Under the pieces are notes generated by a model that was given only the letters and a program-made list of their open reading frames with translations, did no database searches and had not been told where the DNA came from. Below are positions 27,092 through 36,888 of a DNA stretch of 64,000 nucleotides, piece by piece. The position numbers and the translations under genes are program-made. Every line of letters starts with the position of its first letter. The stretch's first letter is position 1. This stretch comes from Streptomyces hawaiiensis (GTDB lineage Bacteria; Actinomycetota; Actinomycetes; Streptomycetales; Streptomycetaceae): positions 1,798,001-1,862,000 of the forward strand of contig NZ_CP021978.1 of the NCBI RefSeq assembly GCF_004803895.1, in the 5' to 3' direction.

Positions 27092-28072
27092 TCAGACCGT
27101 GCCGAGGATGTCCACGGTGAAGACCAGCGTGTTCTTGGACAGCTCGCTGTTCGGGCTCGCGCCGTAGCCGAGGGAGGGCGGGATCACCAGCAGCACCCGG
27201 TCGCCCACGTGCTTGCCGACGAGGCCCTTGTCCCAGCCCGCCACCACGGAGCCGTTGCCGATCTGGAAGGCGGTCGCGCCGCCGTGGTCCCAGGAGGAGT
27301 CGAACTTCTTGCCGTCCTCCCACTTGACCCCGGTGTACTGGGCGATGAGGCCCTGGCCGGCCTCGACCTTCTTGCCGTCGCCCTTGATCAGCACCTGCTG
27401 CTTGAGGTCCTTGGGAGCCTTCTCGCCCTTGGGGACGGTGATGACCGCGGCCTTCTGCGACGGGGACTTCACCTCGGGCATGCCCGCCTCGGAGGCCGCC
27501 TGCTCGCCCTTGGCCTCGCCCTTGACGTCGACGCTCGCGGCCCCGACCGGGTCGACCACCCAGATCAGCACGTCCTTCGCGGAGATCCCGGAGGACGTGT
27601 TCAGGCTCTGGCCGATCAGATCACCCGCGGTGCCCTGCACCAGGATCCGGCTGCCGGGCTTCTTGCCCTTGACCGCGTCGAGGACCTTCTCGGGGAGCTG
27701 CTGACTCGGCTTGCCGATCTGCTCGATGGACTGCCGTCGGGGTGCGTTGTCACCCGTCGATCCCGCGGCCCAGGTGCCGCCGAGCTCCTGGCCACCGCTC
27801 CATTTCTCGACGGTCCAGTCCAGGCGGACGAAGTCCGAGCCCTTGATCGGGGCCCCGCTGCCCGCCGAGACCGTCTCGACCACGGTCTTGTCGGACGGCT
27901 TGCCGTCCTTGGGCACGGAGATCTCGGGCTTCGCCCCGACCTTCCCCTTGACCTCGGCGACGCCTCCCGCCGCGTCACCGTTGTTCCCGTCGTCCGACCC
28001 GCACGCGGCGGTGAACAACAGGGCGGGAACGGCCAGCAGCGCGGCCACGAGTCGTTTCGTGTTGTAGTTCAT
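27092..28072 (-). CDS. FKBP-type peptidyl-prolyl isomerase lipoprotein with two FKBP-like domains
   Basis: A 326-residue exported isomerase. The signal peptide ends in the lipobox FTAAC (Cys24), predicting a membrane-anchored lipoprotein. The C-terminal FKBP domain (about residues 225-326) is canonical: LIAQYTGVKWEDGKKFDSSW, GSVVAGWDKGLVGKHVGDRV and LGYGASPN. A first, degenerate FKBP-like domain covers about residues 55-180 and lacks the YGxxG loop, so it may be only structural or a binding module. It likely aids folding of secreted proteins. It ends 56 bp before the cytoplasmic FKBP gene on the same strand. Confidence 0.9.
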   Translation of the reverse strand: MNYNTKRLVAALLAVPALLFTAACGSDDGNNGDAAGGVAEVKGKVGAKPEISVPKDGKPSDKTVVETVSAGSGAPIKGSDFVRLDWTVEKWSGGQELGGTWAAGSTGDNAPRRQSIEQIGKPSQQLPEKVLDAVKGKKPGSRILVQGTAGDLIGQSLNTSSGISAKDVLIWVVDPVGAASVDVKGEAKGEQAASEAGMPEVKSPSQKAAVITVPKGEKAPKDLKQQVLIKGDGKKVEAGQGLIAQYTGVKWEDGKKFDSSWDHGGATAFQIGNGSVVAGWDKGLVGKHVGDRVLLVIPPSLGYGASPNSELSKNTLVFTVDILGTV

Positions 28073-28155
28073 CAGTCCAACTGGGATCGGGGGTGGGGGG
28101 CAATGGCCGCCACTCTACGGCGTACACGCTCCCCGCTCGGTTCACCGCGCGACAC

Positions 28156-28193
28156 GACGTCACCCGGGCCGGTTCTCCGGCCCGGGCGACGTC
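28156..28193 (-). terminator. Second hairpin downstream of pafA
   Basis: A perfect 10-bp inverted repeat (CCCGGGCCGG / CCGGCCCGGG, loop TTCT) flanked by GACGTC on both sides, which extends the stem. It lies about 210 bp beyond the pafA stop and 84 bp before the FKBP lipoprotein start, so it could be a second terminator or a leader hairpin. Confidence 0.5.
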
Positions 28194-28329
28194 ACTGGGT
28201 GTGCGGCTCGCGGACGGACGGTCAGGAAGCGCTGCCGCCGTCGAGCGACCGGAGCGTGCCGAGGAATGATTCCGCTCAGGCGGCTCAACCTCCCCAAAGT
28301 GAAACCTCTTACAGCAGACACGCGGAAAG

Positions 28330-28367
28330 CCCGCTGCCCGGAGGCGCGAACACCTCCGGGCAGCGGG
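28330..28367 (-). terminator. Terminator of pafA
   Basis: A perfect 15-bp inverted repeat (28330-28344 with 28353-28367, eight-base loop) begins 38 bp after the pafA stop on the minus strand. Confidence 0.75.
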
Positions 28368-28405
28368 ATCACGGACGGACGGAGACGAATCCGGCCGGCG
28401 CCGGC

Positions 28406-29767
28406 TCACATTCCGGCGATCAGCTTCTCCACCCGGTCGTCCACGGAACGGAACGGGTCCTTGCACAGCACGGTCCGCTGAGCCTGGTCATTGAGCTTGA
28501 GGTGAACCCAGTCGACCGTGAAGTCACGGCGCTGTTCCTGGGCCCGCCGGATGAAGTCGCCGCGCAGCCGGGCCCGAGTGGTCTGCGGCGGAACGGACTT
28601 GCCCTCGAAGATCTTCAAGTCGTTGCAGATACGGGCCGCCTGGCCCTTCTTCTCGAGCAGGTAGTACAGGCCACGACGGCGGTGGATGTCGTGGTAGGCG
28701 AGGTCTATCTGCGCGACCCGCGGATTCGACATGGTCATGTTGTGCTTGGCGCGGTACCGCTCGATGAGCTTGTACTTCATGACCCAGTCGATCTCGGTGC
28801 CGATGCGGTCGAGGTCCTCGGCCTCGATCGCGTCCAGGGTGCGGCCCCACAGCTCCAGGACCTGCTCGACGGTGCCGGTGCGGATGCCCCGGCGCTCGCA
28901 GAAGTCCACGGCCTTCTCGTAGTACTCGCGCTGCACCTCCAGGGCGGAGGCCTCGCGTCCGCTGGCCAGGCGCACCTTGCGCCGGCCGGTGATGTCGTGG
29001 CTGACCTCGCGGATCGCCCGGATCGGGTTCTCCAGGGTGAGGTCGCGCATCACCGTGCCCGCCTCGATCATGCGCAGCACCAGGTCGGTGGCGCCGACCT
29101 TGAGCAGCATGGTCGTCTCGGACATGTTGGAGTCGCCCACGATGACGTGCAGGCGGCGGTAGCGCTCGGCGTCGGCGTGCGGCTCGTCTCGTGTGTTGAT
29201 GATGGGCCGGGAGCGGGTCGTCGCCGAGGAGACGCCCTCCCAGATGTGCTCGGCCCGCTGGCTGACGCAGTACACGGCGCCGCGCGGCGTCTGCAGCACC
29301 TTGCCGGCACCGCACAGCAGCTGCCGTGTGACCAGGAACGGAATGAGAATGTCCGCGAGCCGGGAGAACTCCCCGTGCCGGGCGACCAGATAGTTCTCGT
29401 GGCAGCCGTAGGAGTTGCCCGCCGAGTCGGTGTTGTTCTTGAAGAGGTAGACGTCGCCCGCGATTCCCTCCTCGTGCAGGCGTCGTTCGGCGTCCACCAG
29501 GAGTCCTTCGAGAATGCGCTCGCCTGCTTTGTCGTGGGTGACCAGTTCGGTCACGTTGTCGCATTCCGGTGTCGCGTATTCCGGATGCGATCCCACGTCG
29601 AGATAGAGGCGGGCGCCGTTTCGCAGAAAGACATTGCTGCTGCGGCCCCATGACACGACACGGCGGAAGAGGTACCGCGCCACCTCGTCAGGAGACAGGC
29701 GGCGCTGTCCCCTGAACGTGCACGTGACGCCGTACTCGTTCTCCAGCCCGAAAATGCGGCGGTCCAT
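28406..29767 (-). CDS. pafA: Pup-protein ligase PafA
   Basis: A 453-residue carboxylate-amine ligase of the glutamine-synthetase fold that uses ATP to join the C-terminal glutamate of Pup to lysines of target proteins. The N terminus [13 protein letters not shown] contains the Mg/ATP-binding Glu and the catalytic region continues with [45 protein letters not shown] and [17 protein letters not shown]. The start ATG 29767 has no ribosome site but a TAATGT hexamer six bases upstream, which overlaps the stop codon of the MFS gene ahead. Pup must be deamidated by Dop (encoded 6.9 kb away) before PafA can use it. Confidence 0.97.
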   Translation of the reverse strand: MDRRIFGLENEYGVTCTFRGQRRLSPDEVARYLFRRVVSWGRSSNVFLRNGARLYLDVGSHPEYATPECDNVTELVTHDKAGERILEGLLVDAERRLHEEGIAGDVYLFKNNTDSAGNSYGCHENYLVARHGEFSRLADILIPFLVTRQLLCGAGKVLQTPRGAVYCVSQRAEHIWEGVSSATTRSRPIINTRDEPHADAERYRRLHVIVGDSNMSETTMLLKVGATDLVLRMIEAGTVMRDLTLENPIRAIREVSHDITGRRKVRLASGREASALEVQREYYEKAVDFCERRGIRTGTVEQVLELWGRTLDAIEAEDLDRIGTEIDWVMKYKLIERYRAKHNMTMSNPRVAQIDLAYHDIHRRRGLYYLLEKKGQAARICNDLKIFEGKSVPPQTTRARLRGDFIRRAQEQRRDFTVDWVHLKLNDQAQRTVLCKDPFRSVDDRVEKLIAGM

Positions 29768-29773
29768 GAGGGA

Positions 29774-29779
29774 ACATTA
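29774..29779 (-). promoter_or_regulatory. Possible leaderless -10 element of pafA
   Basis: Read on the minus strand, TAATGT is followed by TCCCTC and then ATG. This six-base gap from -10 to start codon is what leaderless Streptomyces transcripts show; the absence of a ribosome site agrees. Confidence 0.45.
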
Positions 29780-31036
29780 CGCCCGATCCCCTGAACTGAA
29801 ACGGGGTTCGGCAGCACGGTTTGGATCATTTTCCGAACCGGCCGCAACAACCGCTCCCTCGCCGGGAGCTGCGACTACCCGTCCTGTCGCGGTCAAAACC
29901 AGCAAGGACACGCCACCGGCGACACCCGGCACCGCGAAGCCCCACAGAGCCCCGCCCGCCTCGACCACGGGCCCCGCGACGCCCGTTCCGACCGAGTGGC
30001 CCACGGTGAACGTCGTCACCAGCCAGGAGAACGCCTCGGTGACCGTGCCGCGCGGGGCATGCCGGTCGACCAGGACGAACGCGCAGGCGATGGCGGGCGC
30101 GAGGAAGACCCCGGCGAGCGCGGTGAGCGCCACCATGGGCACCGCGTCCGGCATGAGCATCAGCGGGAGATAACACACCACCAGAAGGGCCACCAGCACC
30201 CGCAGTCGCCGCGCCGGCTCACCGGCCCACTGCCGGGCCCCGTAGACGGCACCGCCGACCAGCGCCCCGAAGCCCAGGGCGGCCATCAGCCAGCCGTACA
30301 CGGCGTCCCCGCCGTGGTCGTCCGCGTAGGGCACCGAGGCGACCGTGATGGAGCCGAGCGCCATCCCGATGAACAGGAACGCCGCCAGCAGCGCGAGCAG
30401 CCCGGGCGAGCGCAGCGCGCCGAGCCAGTGCGCCTCGCGCGGCGCCGACCGCCACGCGCGCGAGGGCGGCGACACCACCACGGACAGCGCCCCCAGCACC
30501 CCGACCACGTTCAGCACGAGCAGCGCGGCCTGGGCCGACCACAGGGACACGCACAGCGTCACGAGCAGCGGCCCGACGGTGAACATCACCTCCTGGGCCA
30601 CGGCGTCCATGGCGTACGCCGTGTGCACCTGGTCCTCCCGCTTCAGGACCGAGGACCACAGGGCCCGCAGCCCGCCCTCCAGGGGCGGCGTGAAGAGCCC
30701 GGCGCCGGCGACGGCTGCGTAGGCGAGCGGCAGCGACCCGATCCCGGAGAAGGCGAAGACGGCCATCGCGAGCCCGGAGAGGACGGCCGCAGGAAGCTGC
30801 ACACGGGGCTGCCCGCGCAGGTCCACGATCCTGCCCAGCACGGGCTGTCCCACGGCGTTGGCGACGCCGTAGACGGCCGCCAGGGCCCCCGCCAGGCTGT
30901 ACGTCCCGCCCTCCGCCCGGACGAACAACACGATCGCGATGGCCGCCGTGGCGTTGGGCAGCCGGCCCACGAGCGTGCCGACGAGCAGCCGGGCGGCGTG
31001 TCGCGCCCGAAGGATCTCCAGGTATCCCGTGGCCAT
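29777..31036 (-). CDS. MFS transporter
   Basis: A 419-residue major facilitator superfamily protein with about 12 hydrophobic helices, the loop 2-3 motif GQPVLGRIVDLRGQPR and a helix with ALAGVFLAPAIACAFVLVDR. It resembles drug or sugar efflux-type MFS proteins; the substrate is unknown. It diverges from a LacI-type regulator (88 bp to GTG 31125), which is its likely controller. Its stop lies nine bases before pafA on the same strand, so read-through could also transcribe pafA. The pair stands inside the proteasome cluster without an obvious functional link. Confidence 0.85.
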   Translation of the reverse strand: MATGYLEILRARHAARLLVGTLVGRLPNATAAIAIVLFVRAEGGTYSLAGALAAVYGVANAVGQPVLGRIVDLRGQPRVQLPAAVLSGLAMAVFAFSGIGSLPLAYAAVAGAGLFTPPLEGGLRALWSSVLKREDQVHTAYAMDAVAQEVMFTVGPLLVTLCVSLWSAQAALLVLNVVGVLGALSVVVSPPSRAWRSAPREAHWLGALRSPGLLALLAAFLFIGMALGSITVASVPYADDHGGDAVYGWLMAALGFGALVGGAVYGARQWAGEPARRLRVLVALLVVCYLPLMLMPDAVPMVALTALAGVFLAPAIACAFVLVDRHAPRGTVTEAFSWLVTTFTVGHSVGTGVAGPVVEAGGALWGFAVPGVAGGVSLLVLTATGRVVAAPGEGAVVAAGSENDPNRAAEPRFSSGDRA

Positions 31037-31124
31037 GTCCCCGCCTTAGGTTTTACGTATAACGTCGGCTTCCATACGTACCATGGCCGCTGTTCGCGAG
31101 TCCAGACGAAGGAGCAGGCCGACG

Positions 31125-32135
31125 GTGGCACGAGGCAGCACCCGCCCCACGAGCCGGGACGTCGCCCAGGCCGCCGGCGTCTCCCAGGCGGCCGTGTCCC
31201 TGGTCCTGGGCGACAAGTGGCGCGGCCGCGTCGCGGAAGCGACCGCCGAGCGCGTCCGCGAGGCCGCCCGCGACCTGGGCTACCGACCGAACCTGGCCGC
31301 CCGCAACCTGCGCCTGGGCCGCACCCGCACGGTCCTCCTGGTCGTCCCGGCCCTCACCACTGAGTTCTTCGCCGGTGTCTACACGGGCGCCGCCCGCGTC
31401 GCCGCCGAGCACGGCTTCGGCGTGGTCCTCTACCCCTCCCCCGAGGGCATCGGCCCCGCCCGCGACCCCTTCGCCTCCGCGCAGGCCGCACTGGACGGCG
31501 TGATCGCCTCCTCGATGGCCGCGGACGCGCTGACCGCGATCCGTGGGGAGGCACTCCCCCTGGTGATGCTGGACAGCGACCCCACCGGGAGCCTGGGCGC
31601 GGCGACGGTGAACCTGGACATCGCCGACGGCGTCCGCCAGGCCGCGGAGCACCTGCTGTCCCTGGGCCACCGCCGCTTCCTCCATCTGGCAGCGGACGTC
31701 CCCTCCTGGACCTTCGACGTACGCGCCCGGGAACTGGCGGCGCGGCTGTCGGAGGTAGCGGGCACGTCGATCCGCACGGCCCGCTCTCCGATCTCCATCA
31801 AGGGAGCGGTCGCGGCCGCCGAAGCCGGCCTCTCGGCTCCCGGCGTTCGCCCCACCGCCGTGATCTGCGACGACGACCAGCTCGCCGCCGGCACGTACAA
31901 AGCGGCCCGCCGCCTGGGGCTGCGCATCCCGGACGACCTGTCGGTCACGGGCGTCGACGACCTGGCCCTGGCCACGGCCATGGACCCGGAACTGACGACG
32001 GTCCGCCTGAACGCGGAGTTGTTCGGGGAGCGGGGCATGGGGGCGCTGTTGGCCGTACTGGAGGGCCGAGCGCCCGAGGAAGGGGACATCCCGGTGCAAC
32101 TGGTGCTACGAGGCTCCACGGCCGGGCCCAGCTGA
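31125..32135 (+). CDS. LacI-family transcriptional regulator
   Basis: A 336-residue LacI/GalR regulator. The N-terminal helix-turn-helix TSRDVAQAAGVSQAAVSLVLGDKWRGRV and hinge region lead into a periplasmic-binding-like sensor domain (about residues 50-336) with the usual AVICDDDQLAAGTYKAARRLGL signature. I prefer GTG 31125 because AAGGAG stands ten bases upstream; ATG 31083 is in frame but overlaps the promoter (ACGTATAACG, CATACGTACC) shared with the MFS gene. It probably represses the divergent MFS gene in response to a sugar-like ligand. Confidence 0.85.
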   Translation: MARGSTRPTSRDVAQAAGVSQAAVSLVLGDKWRGRVAEATAERVREAARDLGYRPNLAARNLRLGRTRTVLLVVPALTTEFFAGVYTGAARVAAEHGFGVVLYPSPEGIGPARDPFASAQAALDGVIASSMAADALTAIRGEALPLVMLDSDPTGSLGAATVNLDIADGVRQAAEHLLSLGHRRFLHLAADVPSWTFDVRARELAARLSEVAGTSIRTARSPISIKGAVAAAEAGLSAPGVRPTAVICDDDQLAAGTYKAARRLGLRIPDDLSVTGVDDLALATAMDPELTTVRLNAELFGERGMGALLAVLEGRAPEEGDIPVQLVLRGSTAGPS

Positions 32136-32512
32136 CGGTGCCCGGCGTCGGTGCAGGGGCCGAGGCGTCGCGCAACTCGGCGCGACGAGGTACCGCTGCG
32201 CCCACCCGTGCCGCCCTGAGCGGCACGCATGCCCGCAGCGGGGGGGGGCGGCCCGCAGCAGTGCGTCTGCGGCGCCAAGCGGGACGCTCCCGCACCCGCG
32301 TACGCACAGGGGACGTGTCGGGGAGTGTTGGCCCGCAGCGGTTGGAGCGTCAACGAACAGTCAGCCGGTACGCAACCCCATCGCGCCAATCCGAGGACGG
32401 ACACCCCCCGACGCGGCCCCGACCCACCACCCGGCGGCGCACGCGCAGGCACGCACACGACAGCGCGCCCCGGACACGAACCCGGCCCGGGACGCGCCGC
32501 ACCACACCAGGA
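32136..32512. other. Gap between the LacI gene and prcA
   Basis: A 377-bp convergent gap. It contains a run of nine G (32240-32248), three copies of GCCCGCAGC (near 32231, 32251 and 32331) and no clear gene or strong hairpin. The end of prcA transcription must lie here. Confidence 0.4.
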
Positions 32513-33256
32513 CTACTCGGCGTCCTCCGACCCCGCATCCTCCGTACCGCCACCGTTCGCCGCGTCGAGCAGCCGGGACAGCTGGCCCCCGGTGATCCGC
32601 CTGAACTTGCGCTTCTGCGGGCGCGTGCGGTCCAGCACCGCCACCTCCAGCCGCTCCGCGGGAATCTCCCGCTCGCTGCCGTTGGTGTCACGGGACAGCG
32701 CCTGCACCGCCAACTTCAGCGCCTCCGCGAGCGTCATGCCCTCCTGGTGGCGCTGGTCCAGATAGGTGCTGATCTGCTCGGCATTGCCGCCCACCGCGAC
32801 CGAGCCGTGCTCGTCCACGATGGAGCCGTCGTGCGGCAGCCGGTAGATCTGGTCGCCCTCGGGCGTCTCCCCGACCTCCGCGACGACAAGCTCCACCTCG
32901 TACGGCTTCTCGGCCGCGCTGGAGAAGATCGTGCCCAACGTCTGCGCGTAGACGTTCGCCAGGCCCCGGGCCGTCACATCGTCCCGGTCGTAGGTGTAAC
33001 CCCGCAGGTCGGCGTAGCGCACGCCGCCGATCCGCAGGTTCTCGTACTCGTTGTACTTGCCGGCGGCCGCGAAGCCGATCCGGTCGTAGATCTCGCTGAA
33101 CTTGTGCAGCGCACGGGAGGGGTTCTCGCCGACAAAGACGATGCCGTCGGCGAACTGCAGCACGACCAGGCTGCGGCCACGGGCGATGCCCTTCCGGGCG
33201 TACTCCGCCCGGTCGGCCATGGCCTGCTGGGGTGAGACATAGAACGGCGTCGACAC
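32513..33256 (-). CDS. prcA: 20S proteasome alpha subunit PrcA
   Basis: A 247-residue alpha subunit forming the outer rings of the proteasome. The N terminus [28 protein letters not shown] is the typical actinobacterial gate region, followed by the proteasome fold with [25 protein letters not shown]. The C-terminal acidic tail [17 protein letters not shown] is common in Streptomyces. The start is GTG at 33256. It follows prcB by 67 bp, the usual prcB-prcA order. ARC docks on this ring to feed in pupylated substrates. Confidence 0.97.
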   Translation of the reverse strand: MSTPFYVSPQQAMADRAEYARKGIARGRSLVVLQFADGIVFVGENPSRALHKFSEIYDRIGFAAAGKYNEYENLRIGGVRYADLRGYTYDRDDVTARGLANVYAQTLGTIFSSAAEKPYEVELVVAEVGETPEGDQIYRLPHDGSIVDEHGSVAVGGNAEQISTYLDQRHQEGMTLAEALKLAVQALSRDTNGSEREIPAERLEVAVLDRTRPQKRKFRRITGGQLSRLLDAANGGGTEDAGSEDAE

Positions 33257-33323
33257 CGGTTATCCGTCCCTCTCTTGAAGATTCCGTCGGTTCACTGGAC
33301 CACCCTCACGAAGACGATCGCCG

Positions 33324-34169
33324 CTACAGCAGGGCGGCCCGCGGCCCGTCGGGCTGCTCCAGCCGCCGCTCGAGAATCGAGCGCGCGATCTCGGACGCCT
33401 CGGTCTCGGTGAGCCGGCGGAAGCCGTCGTCGGTGATCACGGTGACGATGGGATAGATCCGGCGGGCGACATCGGGACCACCGGTCGCCGAGTCGTCGTC
33501 TGCCGCGTCGTAGAGCGCCTGAATGACGAGCGTGGTGGCCTCGGCCTCGCTGAGGTCGTCCCGGAAGAGCTTCTTCATCGCGCCACGCGCGAAGATCGAC
33601 CCGGAACCGGTGGCCGCGTAGTTCAGCTCCTCGGAGCGACCGCCGGTGACGTCGTAGGAGAAGATGCGGCCCTTGCCGCGGTCCACGTCGTACCCCGCGA
33701 ACAGCGGCACCACGGCCAAGCCCTGCATGGCCATGCCGAGGTTGGAGCGGATCATCGTCGACAGCCGGTTCGCCTTGCCCTCGAGGGACAGCTGCGCACC
33801 CTCGACCTTCTCGAAGTGCTCCAGCTCCAGCTGGAACAGCTTCACCATCTCCACGGCCAGGCCCGCCGTACCGGCGATGCCCACCGCCGAGTACTCGTCG
33901 GCCGGGAAGACCTTCTCGATGTCCCGCTGCGCGATGACGTTGCCCATGGTCGCCCGCCGGTCACCGGCGAGCACCACACCGCCGGGGAACGTCGCCGCGA
34001 CGATGGTCGTCCCGTGCGGCGCCTCGATCACGCCCTGGGTGGGAGGCAGTTGCCGATTGCCGGGCAGGATCTCCGGCTGGTGCTCGGACAGGAAGTCCAT
34101 GAAGGAGGAGGACCCTGGCGTCAGGAAGGCAGCCGGTAGACGCCCGGTGCTACGAGTGTTGGCTTCCAC
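33324..34169 (-). CDS. prcB: 20S proteasome beta subunit PrcB
   Basis: A 281-residue precursor of the catalytic subunit. A 53-residue propeptide is removed at [10 protein letters not shown] to expose Thr54 as the N-terminal nucleophile; DRRATMG and the Lys region downstream complete the active site. The GTG at 34169 is preceded by GGAAGG, and its beginning overlaps the end of the HNH endonuclease gene by 49 bp in a different frame. Tight overlap implies that the endonuclease and prcB are translated from one mRNA. Confidence 0.97.
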   Translation of the reverse strand: MEANTRSTGRLPAAFLTPGSSSFMDFLSEHQPEILPGNRQLPPTQGVIEAPHGTTIVAATFPGGVVLAGDRRATMGNVIAQRDIEKVFPADEYSAVGIAGTAGLAVEMVKLFQLELEHFEKVEGAQLSLEGKANRLSTMIRSNLGMAMQGLAVVPLFAGYDVDRGKGRIFSYDVTGGRSEELNYAATGSGSIFARGAMKKLFRDDLSEAEATTLVIQALYDAADDDSATGGPDVARRIYPIVTVITDDGFRRLTETEASEIARSILERRLEQPDGPRAALL

Positions 34170-34714
34170 GCGATTCCTTCCAAGTAAGCGGCGGCCCGGC
34201 GGACGGCGTCGGGATCGTCTCCCAACTTGCCGATGGCCGAATTACAGTTGAAGCACAGTACGCCACGGACCTTACCCGTCTCGTGGCAGTGATCCACATG
34301 AGCAGCCGGGGCTTTTAGGCAGATGATGCAGAGCCCCATCTGAGAGGAGACCATCTCGTCCCGCTCGGCTTCTGTGAGGCCGTAGTTTCGCAAGAGATGC
34401 CCCGCACGGCCTTCAGCCGCCCTACACGCCTTGCAGCGCGTCGATAGCCCGTCCGACGCCGTTGCGTTGCGGTGCCATTCGCTCCACGGCTTCACCTCGC
34501 CGCACTTCAAGCAGAGCTTGTGACCCTCGGGCACCTGAGCCTTCGGGCGGACCTTCCGCCCCAGGCTCTCCTGACGCGTCCGGTGATAGTCCGAAGCGCA
34601 ATCCCGACAGTGCCGCTGGAGGCCGTCCAGGTTGGACCGCCTGCGAGCGAAGGCCGCGTACGGCTTGTCTTCACCGCACCGCACGCAGCGCTTCACACCT
34701 TCTTGATTTGCCAA
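34121..34714 (-). CDS. HNH endonuclease (recombination endonuclease VII-like)
   Basis: A 197-residue protein with two N-terminal zinc-ribbon-like units ([16 protein letters not shown] with CRDC, and [16 protein letters not shown] with CKAC), each followed by a short basic helix, and a C-terminal endonuclease VII-type HNH domain ([40 protein letters not shown]). The His-Asn pair (DHCH, CFNCN) looks intact, so nuclease activity is likely. TTG 34714 is chosen for its GGGGGAG six bases upstream; GTG 34732 is in frame. Hand count of four 60-base lines gives about 60% G+C against about 72% in prcB, suggesting later acquisition. It is embedded between pup and prcB. Confidence 0.85.
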   Translation of the reverse strand: MANQEGVKRCVRCGEDKPYAAFARRRSNLDGLQRHCRDCASDYHRTRQESLGRKVRPKAQVPEGHKLCLKCGEVKPWSEWHRNATASDGLSTRCKACRAAEGRAGHLLRNYGLTEAERDEMVSSQMGLCIICLKAPAAHVDHCHETGKVRGVLCFNCNSAIGKLGDDPDAVRRAAAYLEGIAWKPTLVAPGVYRLPS

Positions 34715-34746
34715 CTCGAGCTCCCCCGCCACCTTCGTTTCGAAGG

Positions 34747-34965
34747 CTACTGGCCACCCTTCTGAACGAATGACCTCACGAAGTCCTCGGCGTTCTCCTC
34801 CAAGACGTCGTCGATCTCGTCCAGAACCGAGTCCACGTCGTCGCTCAGCTTCTCCTGACGCTCCTTGAGGTCCTCGGAAGCCTGCGTCTCCGCCGCCTGC
34901 TCCTCGACCTCCTCGGTGGACCGGGTGGCCTTCTGCTGTCCGCCGCCGGTGTCCTTGGTCGCCAT
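34747..34965 (-). CDS. pup: Prokaryotic ubiquitin-like protein Pup
   Basis: A 72-residue Pup, the small disordered tag attached to proteins for proteasomal degradation. The body is rich in Glu, Asp, Gln and Lys with the helical ARC-binding region DLKERQEKLSDDVDSVLDEIDDVLEENAEDFVRSFVQKGGQ. It ends in GGQ, so Dop must deamidate the final Gln to Glu before ligation by PafA. ATG 34965 has GAGGGA just upstream. It is the first gene of the pup-endonuclease-prcB-prcA run and sits 178 bp from dop. Confidence 0.98.
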   Translation of the reverse strand: MATKDTGGGQQKATRSTEEVEEQAAETQASEDLKERQEKLSDDVDSVLDEIDDVLEENAEDFVRSFVQKGGQ

Positions 34966-35143
34966 ATCCCTCACCCCGCTCGGTTCGCCCGACACAGTTG
35001 CTCGGTCAAGATCAGACCCTACTCGCCGGGTCTGACAATGGCCCCGCAGTTGCTCCAACGTACGGGGACCACCTCGATGATTCCCGGGCCAGGGATTTTC
35101 CACCCTGTCCGGCCGGTTCCCGACGAGTACCCGCTCAACGCGT

Positions 35144-36655
35144 TCACCCGCCCGACAGGACCCTGACCAGGTCTTCCGCGGTGCGGCAGCGGTCCAGGAG
35201 CTCCTTGACGTGATTACGCGTTCCGCGAAGCGGTTCCAGGGTTGGGACGCGCTGCAGCGAGTCCCGGCCCGGCAGATCGAAGATCACCGAGTCCCAGGAG
35301 GCCGCCGCGACGTCGTCCGCGTACTGCTCCAGGCAGCGGCCGCGGAAGTAGGCGCGGGTGTCCTCCGGCGGCACCGTACGGGCCCGCTCGACGTCCGCGT
35401 CGGTCAGCAGCCGCTTCATGCGCCCGCGGGCCACCAGACGGTTGTACAGGCCCTTCTCGGGCCGTACATCGGCGTACTGGAGGTCGACCAGGTGCAGTCG
35501 CGGCGCGTCCCAGTCGAGGCTGTCCCGGCGCCGGTAGCCCTCCATGAGCTCCCGCTTGGCGACCCAGTCCAGCTCTCCGGCCAGACTCATCGGGTCGTGC
35601 TCCAGACGGGTGAGGGTGTCCTCCCAGCGGGACAGGACGTCCTTGGTCTGGTCGTCGGCGTCGGCCCCGAACCGCTCCTCCACGTACTTGCGCGCCAGCT
35701 CGTAGTACTCCATCTGCAGCTGGACCGCCGTGAGCGTACGGCCGCTGCGGAGCTTGACCAGGCGCTTCAGGGACGGGTCGTGCGAGACCTGGTGGAGCGT
35801 GCGGACGGGCTGGTCGACGGCCAGGTCGACGGCGATGAAACCGTCCTCGATCATCGACAGCACCAGCGAGGTCGTGCCCAGCTTGAGGTAGGTCGAGATC
35901 TCCGAGAGGTTCGCGTCGCCGATGATCACGTGCAGGCGCCGGTACTTCTCGGCGTCCGCGTGCGGCTCGTCGCGGGTGTTGATGATCGGGCGCTTGAGCG
36001 TCGTCTCGAGGCCGACCTCGACCTCGAAGTAGTCGGCCCGCTGGCTGAGCTGGAAGCCGTGCTCGTGTCCGTCCTGGCCGATGCCGACGCGGCCCGCTCC
36101 GGCGAAGACCTGACGGGAGACGAAGAACGGCGTCAGGTGGCGCACGATGTCCGAGAAGGGGGTCTCCCGCTTCATCAGGTAGTTCTCGTGCGTGCCGTAG
36201 GACGCGCCCTTGTTGTCGGTGTTGTTCTTGTACAGGTGGATCGGCTGGGCACCGGGCAGCTGGGCGGCCCGTTCCGCGGCCTCGGCCATGATCCGCTCGC
36301 CGGCCTTGTCCCAGAGGACGGCGTCCCGGGGGTTGGTCACCTCGGGGGAGCTGTACTCGGGGTGTGCGTGGTCGACGTAGAGCCGTGCACCGTTGGTGAG
36401 GATCACGTTGGCCAGGCCGATGTCCTCGTCGGTGAGCTGGCTGGAGTCGGCGGCCTCGCGGGCGAGGTCGAAGCCTCGCGCGTCCCGCAGCGGGTTCTCC
36501 TCCTCGAAGTCCCATCGGGCCCGGCGGGCCCGGTGCATCGCCGCCGCGTAGGCGTTCACGATCTGGGACGAGGTGAGCATGGCATTGGCGTTGGGGTGGC
36601 CGGGGACGGAGATCCCGTACTCCGTCTCGATGCCCATTACTCGCCGTACGGTCAT
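35144..36655 (-). CDS. dop: Pup deamidase/depupylase Dop
   Basis: A 503-residue paralogue of PafA that converts the C-terminal Gln of Pup to Glu and also removes Pup from proteins. The N terminus [18 protein letters not shown] carries the ATP/Mg site and the catalytic Asp region lies in [35 protein letters not shown] is shared with PafA. ATG 36655 is chosen for the AAGGAGG site upstream; the frame is open to 36679. It is preceded by arc and followed by pup, the standard order. Confidence 0.96.
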   Translation of the reverse strand: MTVRRVMGIETEYGISVPGHPNANAMLTSSQIVNAYAAAMHRARRARWDFEEENPLRDARGFDLAREAADSSQLTDEDIGLANVILTNGARLYVDHAHPEYSSPEVTNPRDAVLWDKAGERIMAEAAERAAQLPGAQPIHLYKNNTDNKGASYGTHENYLMKRETPFSDIVRHLTPFFVSRQVFAGAGRVGIGQDGHEHGFQLSQRADYFEVEVGLETTLKRPIINTRDEPHADAEKYRRLHVIIGDANLSEISTYLKLGTTSLVLSMIEDGFIAVDLAVDQPVRTLHQVSHDPSLKRLVKLRSGRTLTAVQLQMEYYELARKYVEERFGADADDQTKDVLSRWEDTLTRLEHDPMSLAGELDWVAKRELMEGYRRRDSLDWDAPRLHLVDLQYADVRPEKGLYNRLVARGRMKRLLTDADVERARTVPPEDTRAYFRGRCLEQYADDVAAASWDSVIFDLPGRDSLQRVPTLEPLRGTRNHVKELLDRCRTAEDLVRVLSGG

Positions 36656-36844
36656 GCGGCCCTCCTTGCCCGGCGGCACCCTCGGTCGTGGGCGCCGCTC
36701 AGATACCGCTGGCGCTCGGTTGCGTGTGCGGTGCCCGTCCCCGCACTGCGCGACTCGGCGGTACGCAAGAGCCTAGAACGCCTTTGCGCTGGTGGGGAGA
36801 TCATTTGCGTCATTGCGTGCTCCAGCCGTGGCCTGAAAAACAGT

Positions 36845-36879
36845 CGGCTGCGGGTACCCGCCGAGGGCACCCGCAGCCG
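36845..36879 (-). terminator. Terminator of arc
   Basis: An 11-bp inverted repeat (CGGCTGCGGGT / ACCCGCAGCCG, 13-base loop) lies ten bases after the arc stop on the minus strand and upstream of dop, so arc is probably a separate transcript. Confidence 0.65.
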
Positions 36880-36888
36880 CCCTGCCTT

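Larger units (their letters stand above)
28073..28405. other. Gap between pafA and the FKBP lipoprotein gene
   Basis: This 333-bp stretch carries two strong inverted repeats (listed separately) that end the pafA transcript, and the promoter of the FKBP lipoprotein near its left end. No gene is visible. Confidence 0.6.
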
